DNA of 64,000 bases from JACVRW01 sp963813495 (GCA_963813495.1 CAWEZC010000004.1:1-64000); one strand, 5' to 3'. Shown: positions 50,242 to 58,628, counted from the stretch's first letter. A program made the numbers and translations. The notes: generated by a model not told the origin, from the sequence alone.

Positions 50242-50939
50242 ACAGTGGGTGGCGCGAGCTCCGGGTGCGAGGCATCCTCGAACTCGCGGAACAGGCCCGT
50301 GACGACGAACGCGGTCTGCTCGCCGATATCCACTGCGTTGTCTCCGACCCGCTCGAGGCAGCGGCCCACGAGCATCATGTGCATGCCCCACTCACGCTGG
50401 TCGGGATCATCGCCGATCTCCAGGGCTCGGCGAAAGACCTGGCGGTTGAGCCGGTCGATTTCGTCGTCCTGGCGCACCAGATCCTGGGCCATGGCAACGT
50501 CGCGGCGCTCGAAGGCCTGCCCGCACTGGATGACCTGCTGGCGGGCCTGGGCGCCCATGCGCTGGATGCAGTCGAGGATCTCCGGATCCACGGGCGGCTC
50601 GTGTCCGGCGAGCGGCACCAGCTTTGCCATGTTCACGCACTGGTCGCCCATGCGCTCCACGTGCTTGATCATGTGCAGCACGGCGGCCACCAGACGCAGG
50701 TCGCCGGCCACCGGCGCCTGCAGGGCCAGCAGCGACAGGACGCCCTGGTGGACCTCGAGGTAACGGCCGTCGATGCGGTCGTCGTCGGCGATTACCATGC
50801 TGGCCAGCTCGACGTCCTGGTGCTGCACGGTCTCGAGCGCCCTGTCGAGGGCGGTGACCACCATGGGCAGTGCGCCCAGCGCCTGATGCTCGAGCTGTGC
50901 GAGCTCGTCCTGAAATTGGGTGCGGGCCGTGTTTGCCAC
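50238..50939 (-). CDS. phoU: Phosphate signalling protein PhoU
   Basis: 233 residues, two three-helix PhoU repeats: ARTQFQDELAQLEHQALGAL with ADDDRIDGRYLEVHQGVLSL and HMIKHVERMGDQCVNMAKLV; then QVIQCGQAFERRDVAMAQDL, LVRQDDEIDRLNRQVF and MLVGRCLERVGDNAVDIGEQ. The E/DxxxD metal-binding motifs are present in both. It links Pst transport to the phosphate regulator. One base separates it from pstB. Confidence 0.93.
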   Translation of the reverse strand: MANTARTQFQDELAQLEHQALGALPMVVTALDRALETVQHQDVELASMVIADDDRIDGRYLEVHQGVLSLLALQAPVAGDLRLVAAVLHMIKHVERMGDQCVNMAKLVPLAGHEPPVDPEILDCIQRMGAQARQQVIQCGQAFERRDVAMAQDLVRQDDEIDRLNRQVFRRALEIGDDPDQREWGMHMMLVGRCLERVGDNAVDIGEQTAFVVTGLFREFEDASHPELAPPTV

Positions 50940-50940
50940 G

Positions 50941-51867
50941 CTAGCCCACCTTGCCGGTGACGTACGCCTCCGTGCGCGGGTCGGACGGGTTGGTGAAGAT
51001 CTTCTCGGTGTCGTCGAACTCGACGACGCGTCCGGTCCGGTGCTCGTCCTCGCTCAGCTCGACCGTGAAGAAGGCCGTCTTGTCCGACACCCGCGCGGCC
51101 TGCTGCATGTTGTGCGTGACGATCACGATCGAGTACTCGTTCTTGAGCTCGAGCATCAGGTCCTCGATCTTGCCCGTCGAGATCGGGTCGAGCGCCGAGC
51201 AGGGCTCGTCCATCAGGATCACGTCGGGGTTGACCGCAAGACAGCGTGCGATGCAGAGCCGCTGCTGCTGCCCGCCGGACATCCCGAAGGCGTTGGTCTT
51301 GAGCCGATCCTTGACCTCGTCCCAGAGGGCGCCCTGATTGAGCGCGCGCTCGACCAGCTCGTCCATGTCGCCCTTGATGCCGAGCACCCGCGGGCCGAAG
51401 GCGATGTTGTCGTAGATCGACTTGGGGAACGGGTTGGGCTTCTGAAAGACCATGCCGATCCGCTTGCGCACCTCCACGGCGTCCACGTCGGAGCCGTAGA
51501 GGTTCTGCCCGTGGTACAGGACCTTGCCGTCGACCGTCGCGCCGGGGATCAAGTCGTTCATCCGGTTGAGGCAGCGAATGAGGGTCGACTTACCGCACCC
51601 CGAGGGGCCGATCAGCGCAGTGATCTCGTTCTTGCCGATGTCGAAGGAGACGTCCCGGACCGCGGGCTTCTTGTTGTAGGCGACCATCACCGAGTCGAGC
51701 GAGAAGATCGCCTCGCGCGCCCTGGGCTCGGCCTGCCTGTCCCCGTCCAGCGCCGGCGAGCTGCTGCCGCCATGGCGCGAACCCACCCCGATCGGCTGGC
51801 TCAGGCCCCTCTGTGCGCCTTCTTCGGTGCGAGGGCTGTCCTGTGGCTCGGTCACGCGCTCGCTCAC
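50941..51867 (-). CDS. pstB: Phosphate ABC transporter ATP-binding protein
   Basis: 308 residues from GTG 51867. Walker A ALIGPSGCGKSTLIRCLNRM, Q-loop GMVFQKPNPFPKSIYDNIAF, signature FGMSGGQQQRLCIARCLAVN, Walker B VILMDEPCSALDPISTGKIE, H-loop VIVTHNMQQAARVSD. An extra 50-residue polar N-terminus precedes the ABC domain; a start further in cannot be excluded. Ten bases downstream of pstA. Confidence 0.95.
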   Translation of the reverse strand: MSERVTEPQDSPRTEEGAQRGLSQPIGVGSRHGGSSSPALDGDRQAEPRAREAIFSLDSVMVAYNKKPAVRDVSFDIGKNEITALIGPSGCGKSTLIRCLNRMNDLIPGATVDGKVLYHGQNLYGSDVDAVEVRKRIGMVFQKPNPFPKSIYDNIAFGPRVLGIKGDMDELVERALNQGALWDEVKDRLKTNAFGMSGGQQQRLCIARCLAVNPDVILMDEPCSALDPISTGKIEDLMLELKNEYSIVIVTHNMQQAARVSDKTAFFTVELSEDEHRTGRVVEFDDTEKIFTNPSDPRTEAYVTGKVG

Positions 51868-51877
51868 TCTAGATCAC

Positions 51878-52765
51878 CTACCACTTCTGCTCGTAACGGT
51901 TTCGTAGCCAGATCGCGACGCTGTTCATGAACAGGAGCATGATCATGAGCAGCAAGATTCCCGCGGCTGCCAGGGGGCGATAGTCGTTGACGTCGTTGGA
52001 GGGCCGCGTGATCCAATCGAAGATCTGGATCGGCATCGCGGTGAACGCGGAGTCGAGGCCCTCGGGATTGAAGGCGATGAAGGTGGCGGCGCCGATCACG
52101 ATCAGCGGGGCGGTCTCGCCGATGGCGCGCGCGAGGGCCAGGATCACACCGGTGGCGATCCCGGGGATCGACGCGGGGAGGACCTGGCGCCAGATGGTCT
52201 GCCACTGCGTGGCCCCGAGCGCCATCGAGCCCTCGCGGATCGAGGGCGGCACGGCGCGGATCGCCTCGCGGGAGGCGACGATCACCACCGGGAGGACGAG
52301 CAGCCCCAGCGTAAGTCCGCCGGCGAGGACGACCGGGCCGAGCGACAGCGGGCCGCGCACCAGGAAGGCGAGCCCGAGGATCCCGTAGACGATCGACGGA
52401 ACTGCGGCGAGGTTCTGGATATTCAGCTCGACGAAGCGGTTCCACCAGCGTGTCTCGTCGGCATACTCCTCGAGGTAGATGGCGGTGGCCACGCCCACAG
52501 GGATGACGAAGAGGGCACAGACACCCATCAGCCAGATCGTCCCCCAAAACGCCGCCTGGATCCCGGATTGGTCGGCGTTGATGGAGGAGAAGCTGGTGAT
52601 GAAGTCCCAGGTGAGGCCGGCGGCGCCGTCGGCGACGATGTCGACGAGCAGCACGCCGAGCAGCAGGATCGACACGCCCACGCAGAGAAGCAGCCCGATC
52701 AGGAAGCCGCGGTCCTTGGCCCGGTTCTTGCCGGAAGGCTGGGCGATGACCTCGCCAGTGCTCAC
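51878..52765 (-). CDS. pstA: Phosphate ABC transporter permease PstA
   Basis: 295 residues. Six hydrophobic segments, from FLIGLLLCVGVSILLLGVLL to LLLMIMLLFMNSVAIWLRNR. GVATAIYLEEYADETRW is the early periplasmic helix, and REAIRAVPPSIREGSMALGA-TQWQTIWRQVLP the EAA coupling loop. GEVIAQPSGKNRAKDRG at the N-terminus is cytoplasmic. The start overlaps the pstC stop. Confidence 0.95.
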   Translation of the reverse strand: MSTGEVIAQPSGKNRAKDRGFLIGLLLCVGVSILLLGVLLVDIVADGAAGLTWDFITSFSSINADQSGIQAAFWGTIWLMGVCALFVIPVGVATAIYLEEYADETRWWNRFVELNIQNLAAVPSIVYGILGLAFLVRGPLSLGPVVLAGGLTLGLLVLPVVIVASREAIRAVPPSIREGSMALGATQWQTIWRQVLPASIPGIATGVILALARAIGETAPLIVIGAATFIAFNPEGLDSAFTAMPIQIFDWITRPSNDVNDYRPLAAAGILLLMIMLLFMNSVAIWLRNRYEQKW

Positions 52766-53709
52766 TCGTACACCTGCCGGTACTTCCGCACGAAGCGGAT
52801 CGAGATCAGGTTCATGATCAGCGTGATCACGAACAGGGTGGACCCCACGGCGAAGATCGTCTTATAGGCGATCGTGCCGGTCGCGATGTCGCCCTTGGCG
52901 GTCGACGCGATGAACGCCGTCATGGTCTCCATGGGCTCGAGGAGGTTGATGCCCCACTGCGGCGAGAGCCCGGCGGCGATCACCACCACCATGGTCTCGC
53001 CGACGGCTCGCGACAAGCCGAGGACGACCGAGGCGACGATCCCGGAGAGGGCGGCTGGGAAGACCACCCGCATGGTGGTCTGCAGCTTCGAGGCTCCAAG
53101 CCCGAATGAGCCCTCACGCAGCGCCTGCGGCACGGCCGACATGGAGTCCTCGGAGATCGAAGCCACCGTCGGCACGATGAGGAAGCCCACAATGATGCCG
53201 GCCGCGAGACCGTTGAAGATCGCGACGTCGGAGCCGAGGATCCCACGCAGGATCTCGGGCGTGAAGAAGGTCAGCGCGAAGTACCCGAACACGATCGTGG
53301 GCACGCCCGCCAGCAACTCGAGAATGGGCTTGATCGTCTTGCGCACGGCCGGACGTGCGTACTCCGCCAGGTAGATCGCTGCCGCCAGGCCCAGCGGGAC
53401 CGCCACGAGCATGGCCACCAGGCTGATCAGCATCGTGCCGAGCACCAGCGGGAGCACACCGAACGAGGCCGGCTCGAAGAGCGGCGCCCAGTCGGTGCCG
53501 AACAGGTAGTCGCTGACCCCGACCTCGCCGAAGAACGAGATCGTCTCCTCGAACAGAGAGATGATGATCCCGGTGGTGGTGAGCACCGAGATGAAGGCCG
53601 CCAGCATGAGCAGCCCCTTGATGATGTCCTCGCCCCAGCGGCGGCGGGCCGCGCGGAGGCGTGGTGCCTCCGCGCGGCCCTCGGCAGCGGTTGCCGAACC
53701 GGCCTCCAC
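52762..53709 (-). CDS. pstC: Phosphate ABC transporter permease PstC
   Basis: 315 residues from GTG 53709, directly after the pstS stop. Six hydrophobic segments (IIKGLLMLAAFISVLTTTGI first). VPLGLAAAIYLAEYARPAVR, then SMSAVPQALREGSFGLGASK as EAA loop, and SRAVGETMVVVIAAGLSPQW. A polar N-terminus of about 30 residues (TAAEGRAEAPRLRAARRRW) precedes the first helix. It pairs with PstA. Confidence 0.95.
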   Translation of the reverse strand: MEAGSATAAEGRAEAPRLRAARRRWGEDIIKGLLMLAAFISVLTTTGIIISLFEETISFFGEVGVSDYLFGTDWAPLFEPASFGVLPLVLGTMLISLVAMLVAVPLGLAAAIYLAEYARPAVRKTIKPILELLAGVPTIVFGYFALTFFTPEILRGILGSDVAIFNGLAAGIIVGFLIVPTVASISEDSMSAVPQALREGSFGLGASKLQTTMRVVFPAALSGIVASVVLGLSRAVGETMVVVIAAGLSPQWGINLLEPMETMTAFIASTAKGDIATGTIAYKTIFAVGSTLFVITLIMNLISIRFVRKYRQVYE

Positions 53710-54672
53710 CTAGCTGCCGCTTCCGCCCAGCGCGGTCTTGGCCTTGTCGCCCTGAGCCTGGCTCATCGGCACGATGGCCGCGGCCTCGGCGATGGACTGG
53801 TAGTTCTCGACCACGTAGTCCATGAACGCCTTGACCTGGGGCTTCTTCATAGCCGCGCCGCTCGGGTACATGAACAGCGGACGCGAGAGCGGCGTGTAGG
53901 AGCCGTCGGCGATCGTCTCGGGGCTCGGCTCGATGCAGCCGTCGCCCGAGTCGACCGACACGAGCCCCAGCTTGTCCTGGTTCTGCTCGTAGTAGGAGAA
54001 CCCGAAGTAGCCGAGCCCGCCGTCCTCGCCCTCGACGCCCTGGACCAGCACGTTGTCGTCCTCGGAGGGCTGGTAGTCCTTGCGGGTGTTGCCCTCCTCA
54101 CCGTTGATCTCCTCGGTGAAGAACTCGAACGTCCCCGAGTCGGTACCCGGGCCGAACAGGCTCAGCTCGGTGTCGGGGAACTTCGGATCGATCTGGCCGA
54201 GCTGGTTGACCTTCGAGCCCTGCTCCCAGAGCTGCTTGAGCTGCTCGGTGGTCATGCAGTCGACCTTGAGGTTGGGGTTCGTGACGACCGAGATGCCGTC
54301 GTTGGCGACCTGGACCTCCGTGTAGGTCACGTCGTTCTTCTCGCAGATCGGCACCTCTTCCTCTTCGTCGATGGGACGAGAGGCGTCCGAGATATCGGTC
54401 TCGCCGGCACAGAACTTCTCGAAACCGCCGCCGGTGCCGGAGGTGCCGACAGTGATGCGCACGTCGGGATTCTGGGCCTGGAACTCTTCAGCCGCGGCCT
54501 GGGCGAAGGGTCCTACGGTGCTCGAGCCGTCGATGCGGATGGCGCCAGAGAGATCGCCGCCGCCGCCGCTCCCACCACTGCCGCCGTCGTCGTCATCGTC
54601 GCTGCCGCAGGCGGCCGCGCCAAGGGCGAGGACGCCGCAAGCGGCAAACGCGAGGAGCTTCCTCATGCGCAT
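53710..54672 (-). CDS. pstS: Phosphate-binding lipoprotein PstS
   Basis: 320 residues from ATG 54672 (GAAGGAGAAC upstream; ATG 54666 also possible). Signal peptide with lipobox LGAAACGSD, then an Asp/Gly/Ser linker. Phosphate site: AIRIDGSSTVGPFAQAAAEE, VGTSGTGGGFEKFCAGETDI with SDASRPI, and GPGTDSGTFEFFTEEINGE. First gene of pstSCAB-phoU-ppx. Its promoter region carries TTTTCACA repeats 11 bases apart. Confidence 0.95.
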   Translation of the reverse strand: MRMRKLLAFAACGVLALGAAACGSDDDDDGGSGGSGGGGDLSGAIRIDGSSTVGPFAQAAAEEFQAQNPDVRITVGTSGTGGGFEKFCAGETDISDASRPIDEEEEVPICEKNDVTYTEVQVANDGISVVTNPNLKVDCMTTEQLKQLWEQGSKVNQLGQIDPKFPDTELSLFGPGTDSGTFEFFTEEINGEEGNTRKDYQPSEDDNVLVQGVEGEDGGLGYFGFSYYEQNQDKLGLVSVDSGDGCIEPSPETIADGSYTPLSRPLFMYPSGAAMKKPQVKAFMDYVVENYQSIAEAAAIVPMSQAQGDKAKTALGGSGS

Positions 54673-54730
54673 GTTCTCCTTCTTCTGGATCATTACGGCG
54701 GCGACCCTCTCAGCGGCCCGCCGCCAGTCT

Positions 54731-54770
54731 GTTATCCAGCTGTCTCGCTCTTGTGAAAAACATGTGAAAA
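54731..54770 (-). promoter_or_regulatory. Pho-box-like promoter of pst operon
   Basis: On the minus strand TTTTCACA at 54770-54763 and again at 54759-54752, so the repeat period is 11 bases. Fourteen bases later comes GGATAAC (54737-54731), a -10-like element about 60 bases upstream of pstS. PhoB/PhoP-type activators bind direct repeats of this period placed upstream of the -10. The same three elements with the same spacing occur at 55162-55201. Confidence 0.7.
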
Positions 54771-54800
54771 GCCGCTCAGGGAGCGGAGCTACGCGGAGCC

Positions 54801-55124
54801 TTAATCCGACGAGAGGCGGTAGCCGAAGCCGAAATGGGTGTGGATGAACTGCCGGCCGGGGCGAGCGCGCTCGAGCTTCTGGCGCAGCTTGCCAACGTAG
54901 ACGTCCACCGAGCGGTCGGATTTGCGGTAGGGCTCGCCCCACACCTCGCAGTAGAGCTCCTCGCGGCTGACGATGCGATCGTGGCGGGCGGCGAGCGCCG
55001 TGAGCAACTCGAGCTCGCGCACGGTGAGCGACAACCGCTCGCCATCCAAGAGCGCCATGAACTCGGCGGGCCGGATCTCCAGGTGGCCGATGTTCAACGC
55101 ATGGTTGTTGGTCGCGGCTTCCAT
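54801..55124 (-). CDS. Stand-alone winged-helix (OmpR C-terminal type) regulator
   Basis: 107 residues from ATG 55124; upstream in-frame starts would cross the promoter elements. Only the DNA-binding half of a PhoB/OmpR protein is present: HLEIRPAEFMALLDGERLSL, TVRELELLTALAARHDRIVS, REELYCEVWGEPYRKSDRSV, DVYVGKLRQKLERARPGRQF, IHTHFGFGYRLSSD. There is no receiver domain, so phosphorylation cannot control it. It lies upstream of pstS in the same direction and has the same Pho-box-like promoter. It may modulate the regulon. Confidence 0.85.
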   Translation of the reverse strand: MEAATNNHALNIGHLEIRPAEFMALLDGERLSLTVRELELLTALAARHDRIVSREELYCEVWGEPYRKSDRSVDVYVGKLRQKLERARPGRQFIHTHFGFGYRLSSD

Positions 55125-55161
55125 GACCCGGCCGACTGTTCCAGCTATGTGCGGAATGTCC

Positions 55162-55201
55162 GTTATCCCGGCGTTGTCGGGCTGTGAAAATGCTGTAAAT
55201 C
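55162..55201 (-). promoter_or_regulatory. Pho-box-like promoter of winged-helix regulator
   Basis: On the minus strand GATTTACA (55201-55194) and TTTTCACA (55190-55183) with an 11-base period, then exactly 14 bases to GGATAAC (55168-55162). This duplicates the pst promoter layout. The plus-strand OmpR-type gene starts 41 bases away, so the site could also affect it. Confidence 0.65.
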
Positions 55202-55241
55202 GACACGCCTCCGCTTGCCGCTGGCGTAGACTCACCGGCGG

Positions 55242-56051
55242 ATGTCGGACCTGCGTCTAGCGATCCTCGACTCGGATTCGGGATTCGTCCGTGTGCTCGT
55301 CAAGCGCGCCGGCGATCTCGGCTGGCAATACCGCCGCCTCGAGGCCCCTCCGCGCACGGAGGAATTCGTGGCCATGCGCGTGAACGCGCTCGTGGTCGAT
55401 CTCGCTCTGCTCGGCGGCGGAGCCTGGGAGTTCCTGGAGAAGGTCTCCGCTGCCCTGCCGGGCTTGGGCATCGTGGTTTGCACCGGGCGTTCCACTGTTT
55501 CTCAGCGCGTGCGCGGCCTGCGCATCGGGGCCGACGACTGGGTGACCAAGCCATGTCATCCCGAGGAGGTCCTCGCCCGTGTAGAGGCCGTGGTCCGTCG
55601 GCGCAAGCGCGCCTCCGCGCGCGTCGATACCGGTCCGCTGGTGGCCGGCGAGCTCGAGATCCGGGCCGATCAGTTCCAGGCCTTCGCCCGTTCTCAGAGC
55701 GTGGATCTCACCCGGCGCGAGTTCGAGGTCCTGCAACTTCTCGCCCAGGCCGAGGGCAAGGTGCTCCAGCGCGAGGAGATCTACCAGGCCGTTTGGGGCT
55801 ACGCGATGGCTCACGGCGACCGCTCGGTCGACGTGTTCATCCGAAAGGTGCGCCAGAAGCTCGAGGCGGCGTCCCCCGGCTTCAGCTACATCCACACGCA
55901 CTTCGGTGTGGGCTACCGCTTCGATCCAGAGGGCGGGCAGGCACCGGTCGACGAGCCGCTGGTACCGGAGGCCGAGATCACACCCGCCGAGCTGGTCGAG
56001 CCCGTCGACGACTTCGACGACCCCACAGCGCGCGAAGCCGCGCTTCCCTAG
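55242..56051 (+). CDS. OmpR/PhoB-type response regulator
   Basis: 269 residues. Receiver: LRLAILDSDSGFVRVLVKRA, acceptor Asp in NALVVDLALLGGGAWEFLEK, Thr/Ser in GIVVCTGRSTVSQRVRGL and Lys in DDWVTKPCHPEEVLARVEAV. Winged helix: SVDLTRREFEVLQLLAQAEG, REEIYQAVWGYAMAHGDRSV, IRKVRQKLEAASPGF and YIHTHFGVGYRFDPEG. The C-terminal 35 residues are acidic and unusual. No kinase gene is adjacent. Its location suggests the phosphate regulator (PhoP/PhoB-like), but a degenerate receiver is possible: DSD replaces the usual DDD/DDE. The stop shares CTAG with the converging gene. Confidence 0.88.
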   Translation: MSDLRLAILDSDSGFVRVLVKRAGDLGWQYRRLEAPPRTEEFVAMRVNALVVDLALLGGGAWEFLEKVSAALPGLGIVVCTGRSTVSQRVRGLRIGADDWVTKPCHPEEVLARVEAVVRRRKRASARVDTGPLVAGELEIRADQFQAFARSQSVDLTRREFEVLQLLAQAEGKVLQREEIYQAVWGYAMAHGDRSVDVFIRKVRQKLEAASPGFSYIHTHFGVGYRFDPEGGQAPVDEPLVPEAEITPAELVEPVDDFDDPTAREAALP

Positions 56052-56440
56052 GCCGCCAGCACCCGGCGCGGCTGCATACCGCGAGCGAGCAGGCGCCGTG
56101 GCGCCTCGACCGTCAACGCCCGGGCGCGCGGATCGTCGCCGAACCGGTAAGCGAGTACGCGCCGCGCCGCGGTCAGCTCCGGTGGGCGAGTAGGTCCATG
56201 GGCATCCGACGAGACGAGGGCCACCAGACCCTCATCGAGCAATCGGAAGGCCGCCCGCTGGGCCTCGTCTCCGTGGCCTCCGCTGAGCGAGGCGGCGGTC
56301 AGCTGCACGAGCGTGCCCTCGGCGAGCTCGCGCTTCAGCCCGCGGGCGTCGTCCAGGATGACGTCGGCGCTGCGCTCCGGATGGGCCAGCAGGATCCCGA
56401 ATCCGCGCCCGCAGCTCCGGTCGAGCGAGTCCTCGCCCAC
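56048..56440 (-). pseudogene. C-terminal part of a CpsB/YwqE-type PHP phosphatase
   Basis: 130 residues starting GTG 56440 directly after another stop. RGFGILLAHPERSADVILDD, EGTLVQLTAASLSGGHGDEA, RLLDEGLVALVSSDAHGPTR and RPPELTAARRVLAYRFGDDP match the second half of tyrosine-protein phosphatases of the PHP family (metal His in AHPER and SDAHG). The N-terminal HxH metal motif and first strands (about 100 residues) are missing, so it should be inactive. Likely a deletion remnant. Confidence 0.65.
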
Positions 56441-56587
56441 CTAGCGTCCCGCCAGGGGCAGGGCCACGACGAGCAGCGGGGAGGCGTAGGCCAGCAGCAT
56501 GGGCCGGCCGGCGTGGGCCAGCCGCAGCACCAGCGCCGATGTGGCACCGGCGGCAAGTATGAGCACACGGCCGTCGCGACCGGACAT
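56441..56587 (-). CDS. Putative 48-residue two-TM peptide
   Basis: ATG 56587 to TAG 56441, abutting the PHP fragment. MSGRDGRVLILAAGATSALV, then LRLAHAGRPMLLAYASPLLV and VALPLAGR: two short hydrophobic stretches. It lies where the missing half of the PHP gene would be expected. It may be a small real protein or part of the decay. Confidence 0.35.
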   Translation of the reverse strand: MSGRDGRVLILAAGATSALVLRLAHAGRPMLLAYASPLLVVALPLAGR

Positions 56588-56642
56588 CCGTGCTGCAGGG
56601 TACGAGGACTCGGGCGGCTCGTTGCCATACTTCCCCCCCGCG

Positions 56643-57122
56643 ATGTCCAGAAATCAGCGCATCATGCTGGTCGTCGTGGCGCTCGCCGTGGCCGTGATCG
56701 CCTTCGTGATCGCGAGCCCCGGGTCGGATGACGAGGACGGCGAGCAGGCCGCGCAGACCGCCACGCAGACACAGATCGAGACCACGGTCGAGACCGAGAC
56801 GGATGCCGAGACGGTCACCGAGGCCGAGACTCAGCCGGAGCCCACCGTCACGCGCATCCAGATCCGGGGCGGTCAGGTGGTGGGTGGCCCCAAGCAGATC
56901 GAGACCACGCGCGGCGAACCGGTGCGCATCGTCGTGGCTGCGGACGCCCAGGACGAGATCCACCTGCACGGGTACGACGTGACCAAGATCGCGGGGCCCG
57001 GAGCTCCCGCGCGCTTCAGCTTCAAAGCAAACCTCGAGGGCGTGTTCGAGATCGAGAGCCATACGGCGGAGGACGCCGGCAACAACCCGCTCGTCGCCAA
57101 CCTCGTGGTGAACCCCTCCTGA
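56643..57122 (+). CDS. Membrane-anchored cupredoxin-like protein
   Basis: 159 residues from ATG 56643. One N-terminal helix (IMLVVVALAVAVIAFVIA), then a Thr/Glu-rich linker (TQIETTVETETDAETVTEAE) and a beta domain of about 85 residues: TRIQIRGGQVVGGPKQIETT, GEPVRIVVAADAQDEIHLHG, RFSFKANLEGVFEIESHTAE. The fold resembles cupredoxins; His residues in EIHLHG and ESH could be ligands but the usual Cys is absent. The stop is eight bases before the next gene. Confidence 0.75.
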   Translation: MSRNQRIMLVVVALAVAVIAFVIASPGSDDEDGEQAAQTATQTQIETTVETETDAETVTEAETQPEPTVTRIQIRGGQVVGGPKQIETTRGEPVRIVVAADAQDEIHLHGYDVTKIAGPGAPARFSFKANLEGVFEIESHTAEDAGNNPLVANLVVNPS

Positions 57123-57129
57123 CGCTCCC

Positions 57130-58500
57130 GTGATCCAGATCGCGCACGGGCTGGTTGCCCGGTCCGACCTTCCCATTCCTGAATGGCTCTTCGGGTGGGC
57201 CGCGGCGATGGTGCTGGTCGTCTCCTTCGTCGCGCTGGCCATCCTCTGGCCTGAACCCAAGCTCGAGCAGGAAGGCTGGCGCCCGCTGCCGGGCGGGATC
57301 GGCCGCATTCTGGCCGGCCGCCCGATCGAGATCGTCTGCGGCGCGATCGGCGTGTTCCTGTTCGGCCTCGTGATCTACGCGGGGCTCGAGGGCGTCCAGA
57401 GCCCCACCGCAAACTTCGCGCCGATCTTCGTCTACGTGGTCGTCTGGCTGGGGCTGGTGCCGCTCAGCGTGCTGTTCGGAGACGTGTTCCGGGCCTTCAA
57501 CCCGTGGCGAGCCATCGGCCGGTCCGTGGCCTGGGTGGCCCGCCTGGTCGCCCGCAGCGACCTTCCGGCGCCGCTGGCCTACCCCGAGCGCCTGGGGCGC
57601 TGGCCGGCGGCTCTCGGCCTCTTCGCCTTCGCGGGGCTCGAGCTCGTGGCCGCCAACGGAGACCAGCCGGAGAACATCGCGATCGCCACGCTGATCTACT
57701 CGGCGGCCACCTTCATCGGCATGGCCCTCTACGGCATCGAAGCCTGGATCGACCGGGGTGAGGCATTCTCGGTGTACTTCAACCTCTTCTCGCGCATCGC
57801 GCCGGTGTCGACCCGGGACGGCGAGGTGGGCCTCCGCCGTCCGTTGTCCGGGCTCCCGGCACTGCCGCCTGCTGCGGGCACGGTGGCGTTGCTGGCCGTG
57901 ATGATCGGCTCGGTCACCTTCGACGGCGCGTCCGAGGCCGCCCCCTGGACCGACATCGCAGTCGACATGGCCGACTTCTTCCAGGACGCCGGACTCTCGC
58001 CTCAGAACGCCCTCGAGCTGACCTTCCTGTTGGGCCTAATCGGCGCAGTGCTCCTCGTCTCAGCCTTCTACGGGCTGGGTGTGCTGGGGGCCAAGAGCGT
58101 GGGCGGAGGCTTCAGCGCCCGGCGCCTCGCCAGCGCGTTCGTGCACACGCTCGTGCCGATCGCCCTGGCCTACACGGCCGCCCACTACTTCACGCTGCTG
58201 CTCTTCCAGGGTCAGGCGATCGGGTTCCTGGTCTCCGACCCACTGGGGGACGGCAGCGACCTGTTCGGCACCGCCGGCTCGGGGATCGACTACACGATCA
58301 TCGGAGGTGAGGCCACCTGGTACTGGCAGGTCGGGTTCGTGGTGGTCGGCCACGTGGCTGCCCTCGTGCTGGCCCATGACCGCGCTCTCGCGCTCTACGA
58401 CGACGCCCGGCTGGCGGTGCGCTCCCAGTACTGGATGCTGGCCGTGATGGTGGGCTTCACGAGCCTCGCTCTCTGGCTGTTGTCGCGCTCTAACGTCTGA
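57130..58500 (+). CDS. Polytopic membrane protein, FedB/fenitrothion-hydrolase-like
   Basis: 456 residues from GTG 57130. About twelve hydrophobic segments: EWLFGWAAAMVLVVSFVALA first, ANFAPIFVYVVVWLGLVPLS with FGDVFRAFNPWRAIGRSV in the middle, and GEATWYWQVGFVVVGHVAAL near the end. Conserved Trp, His and Asp residues sit in membrane segments (FNPW, YWQVGF, GHVAALVLAHD). Actinobacterial proteins of this type are often annotated fenitrothion hydrolase; that activity is not established for this group. The pairing with a cupredoxin suggests a metal or redox role. Confidence 0.7.
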   Translation: MIQIAHGLVARSDLPIPEWLFGWAAAMVLVVSFVALAILWPEPKLEQEGWRPLPGGIGRILAGRPIEIVCGAIGVFLFGLVIYAGLEGVQSPTANFAPIFVYVVVWLGLVPLSVLFGDVFRAFNPWRAIGRSVAWVARLVARSDLPAPLAYPERLGRWPAALGLFAFAGLELVAANGDQPENIAIATLIYSAATFIGMALYGIEAWIDRGEAFSVYFNLFSRIAPVSTRDGEVGLRRPLSGLPALPPAAGTVALLAVMIGSVTFDGASEAAPWTDIAVDMADFFQDAGLSPQNALELTFLLGLIGAVLLVSAFYGLGVLGAKSVGGGFSARRLASAFVHTLVPIALAYTAAHYFTLLLFQGQAIGFLVSDPLGDGSDLFGTAGSGIDYTIIGGEATWYWQVGFVVVGHVAALVLAHDRALALYDDARLAVRSQYWMLAVMVGFTSLALWLLSRSNV

Positions 58501-58628
58501 GTGTCCGCTGCCCCCCTCGCCGATTCCGGGTCCAGCCGCTACGAGCCGCAGCGTCCCGGTATGGGCGGCCGGTCACCGGTACCCGGCGTCGACGCGGAGG
58601 CGGTTGAGGTCGGTGGTATGTGGCGCCG

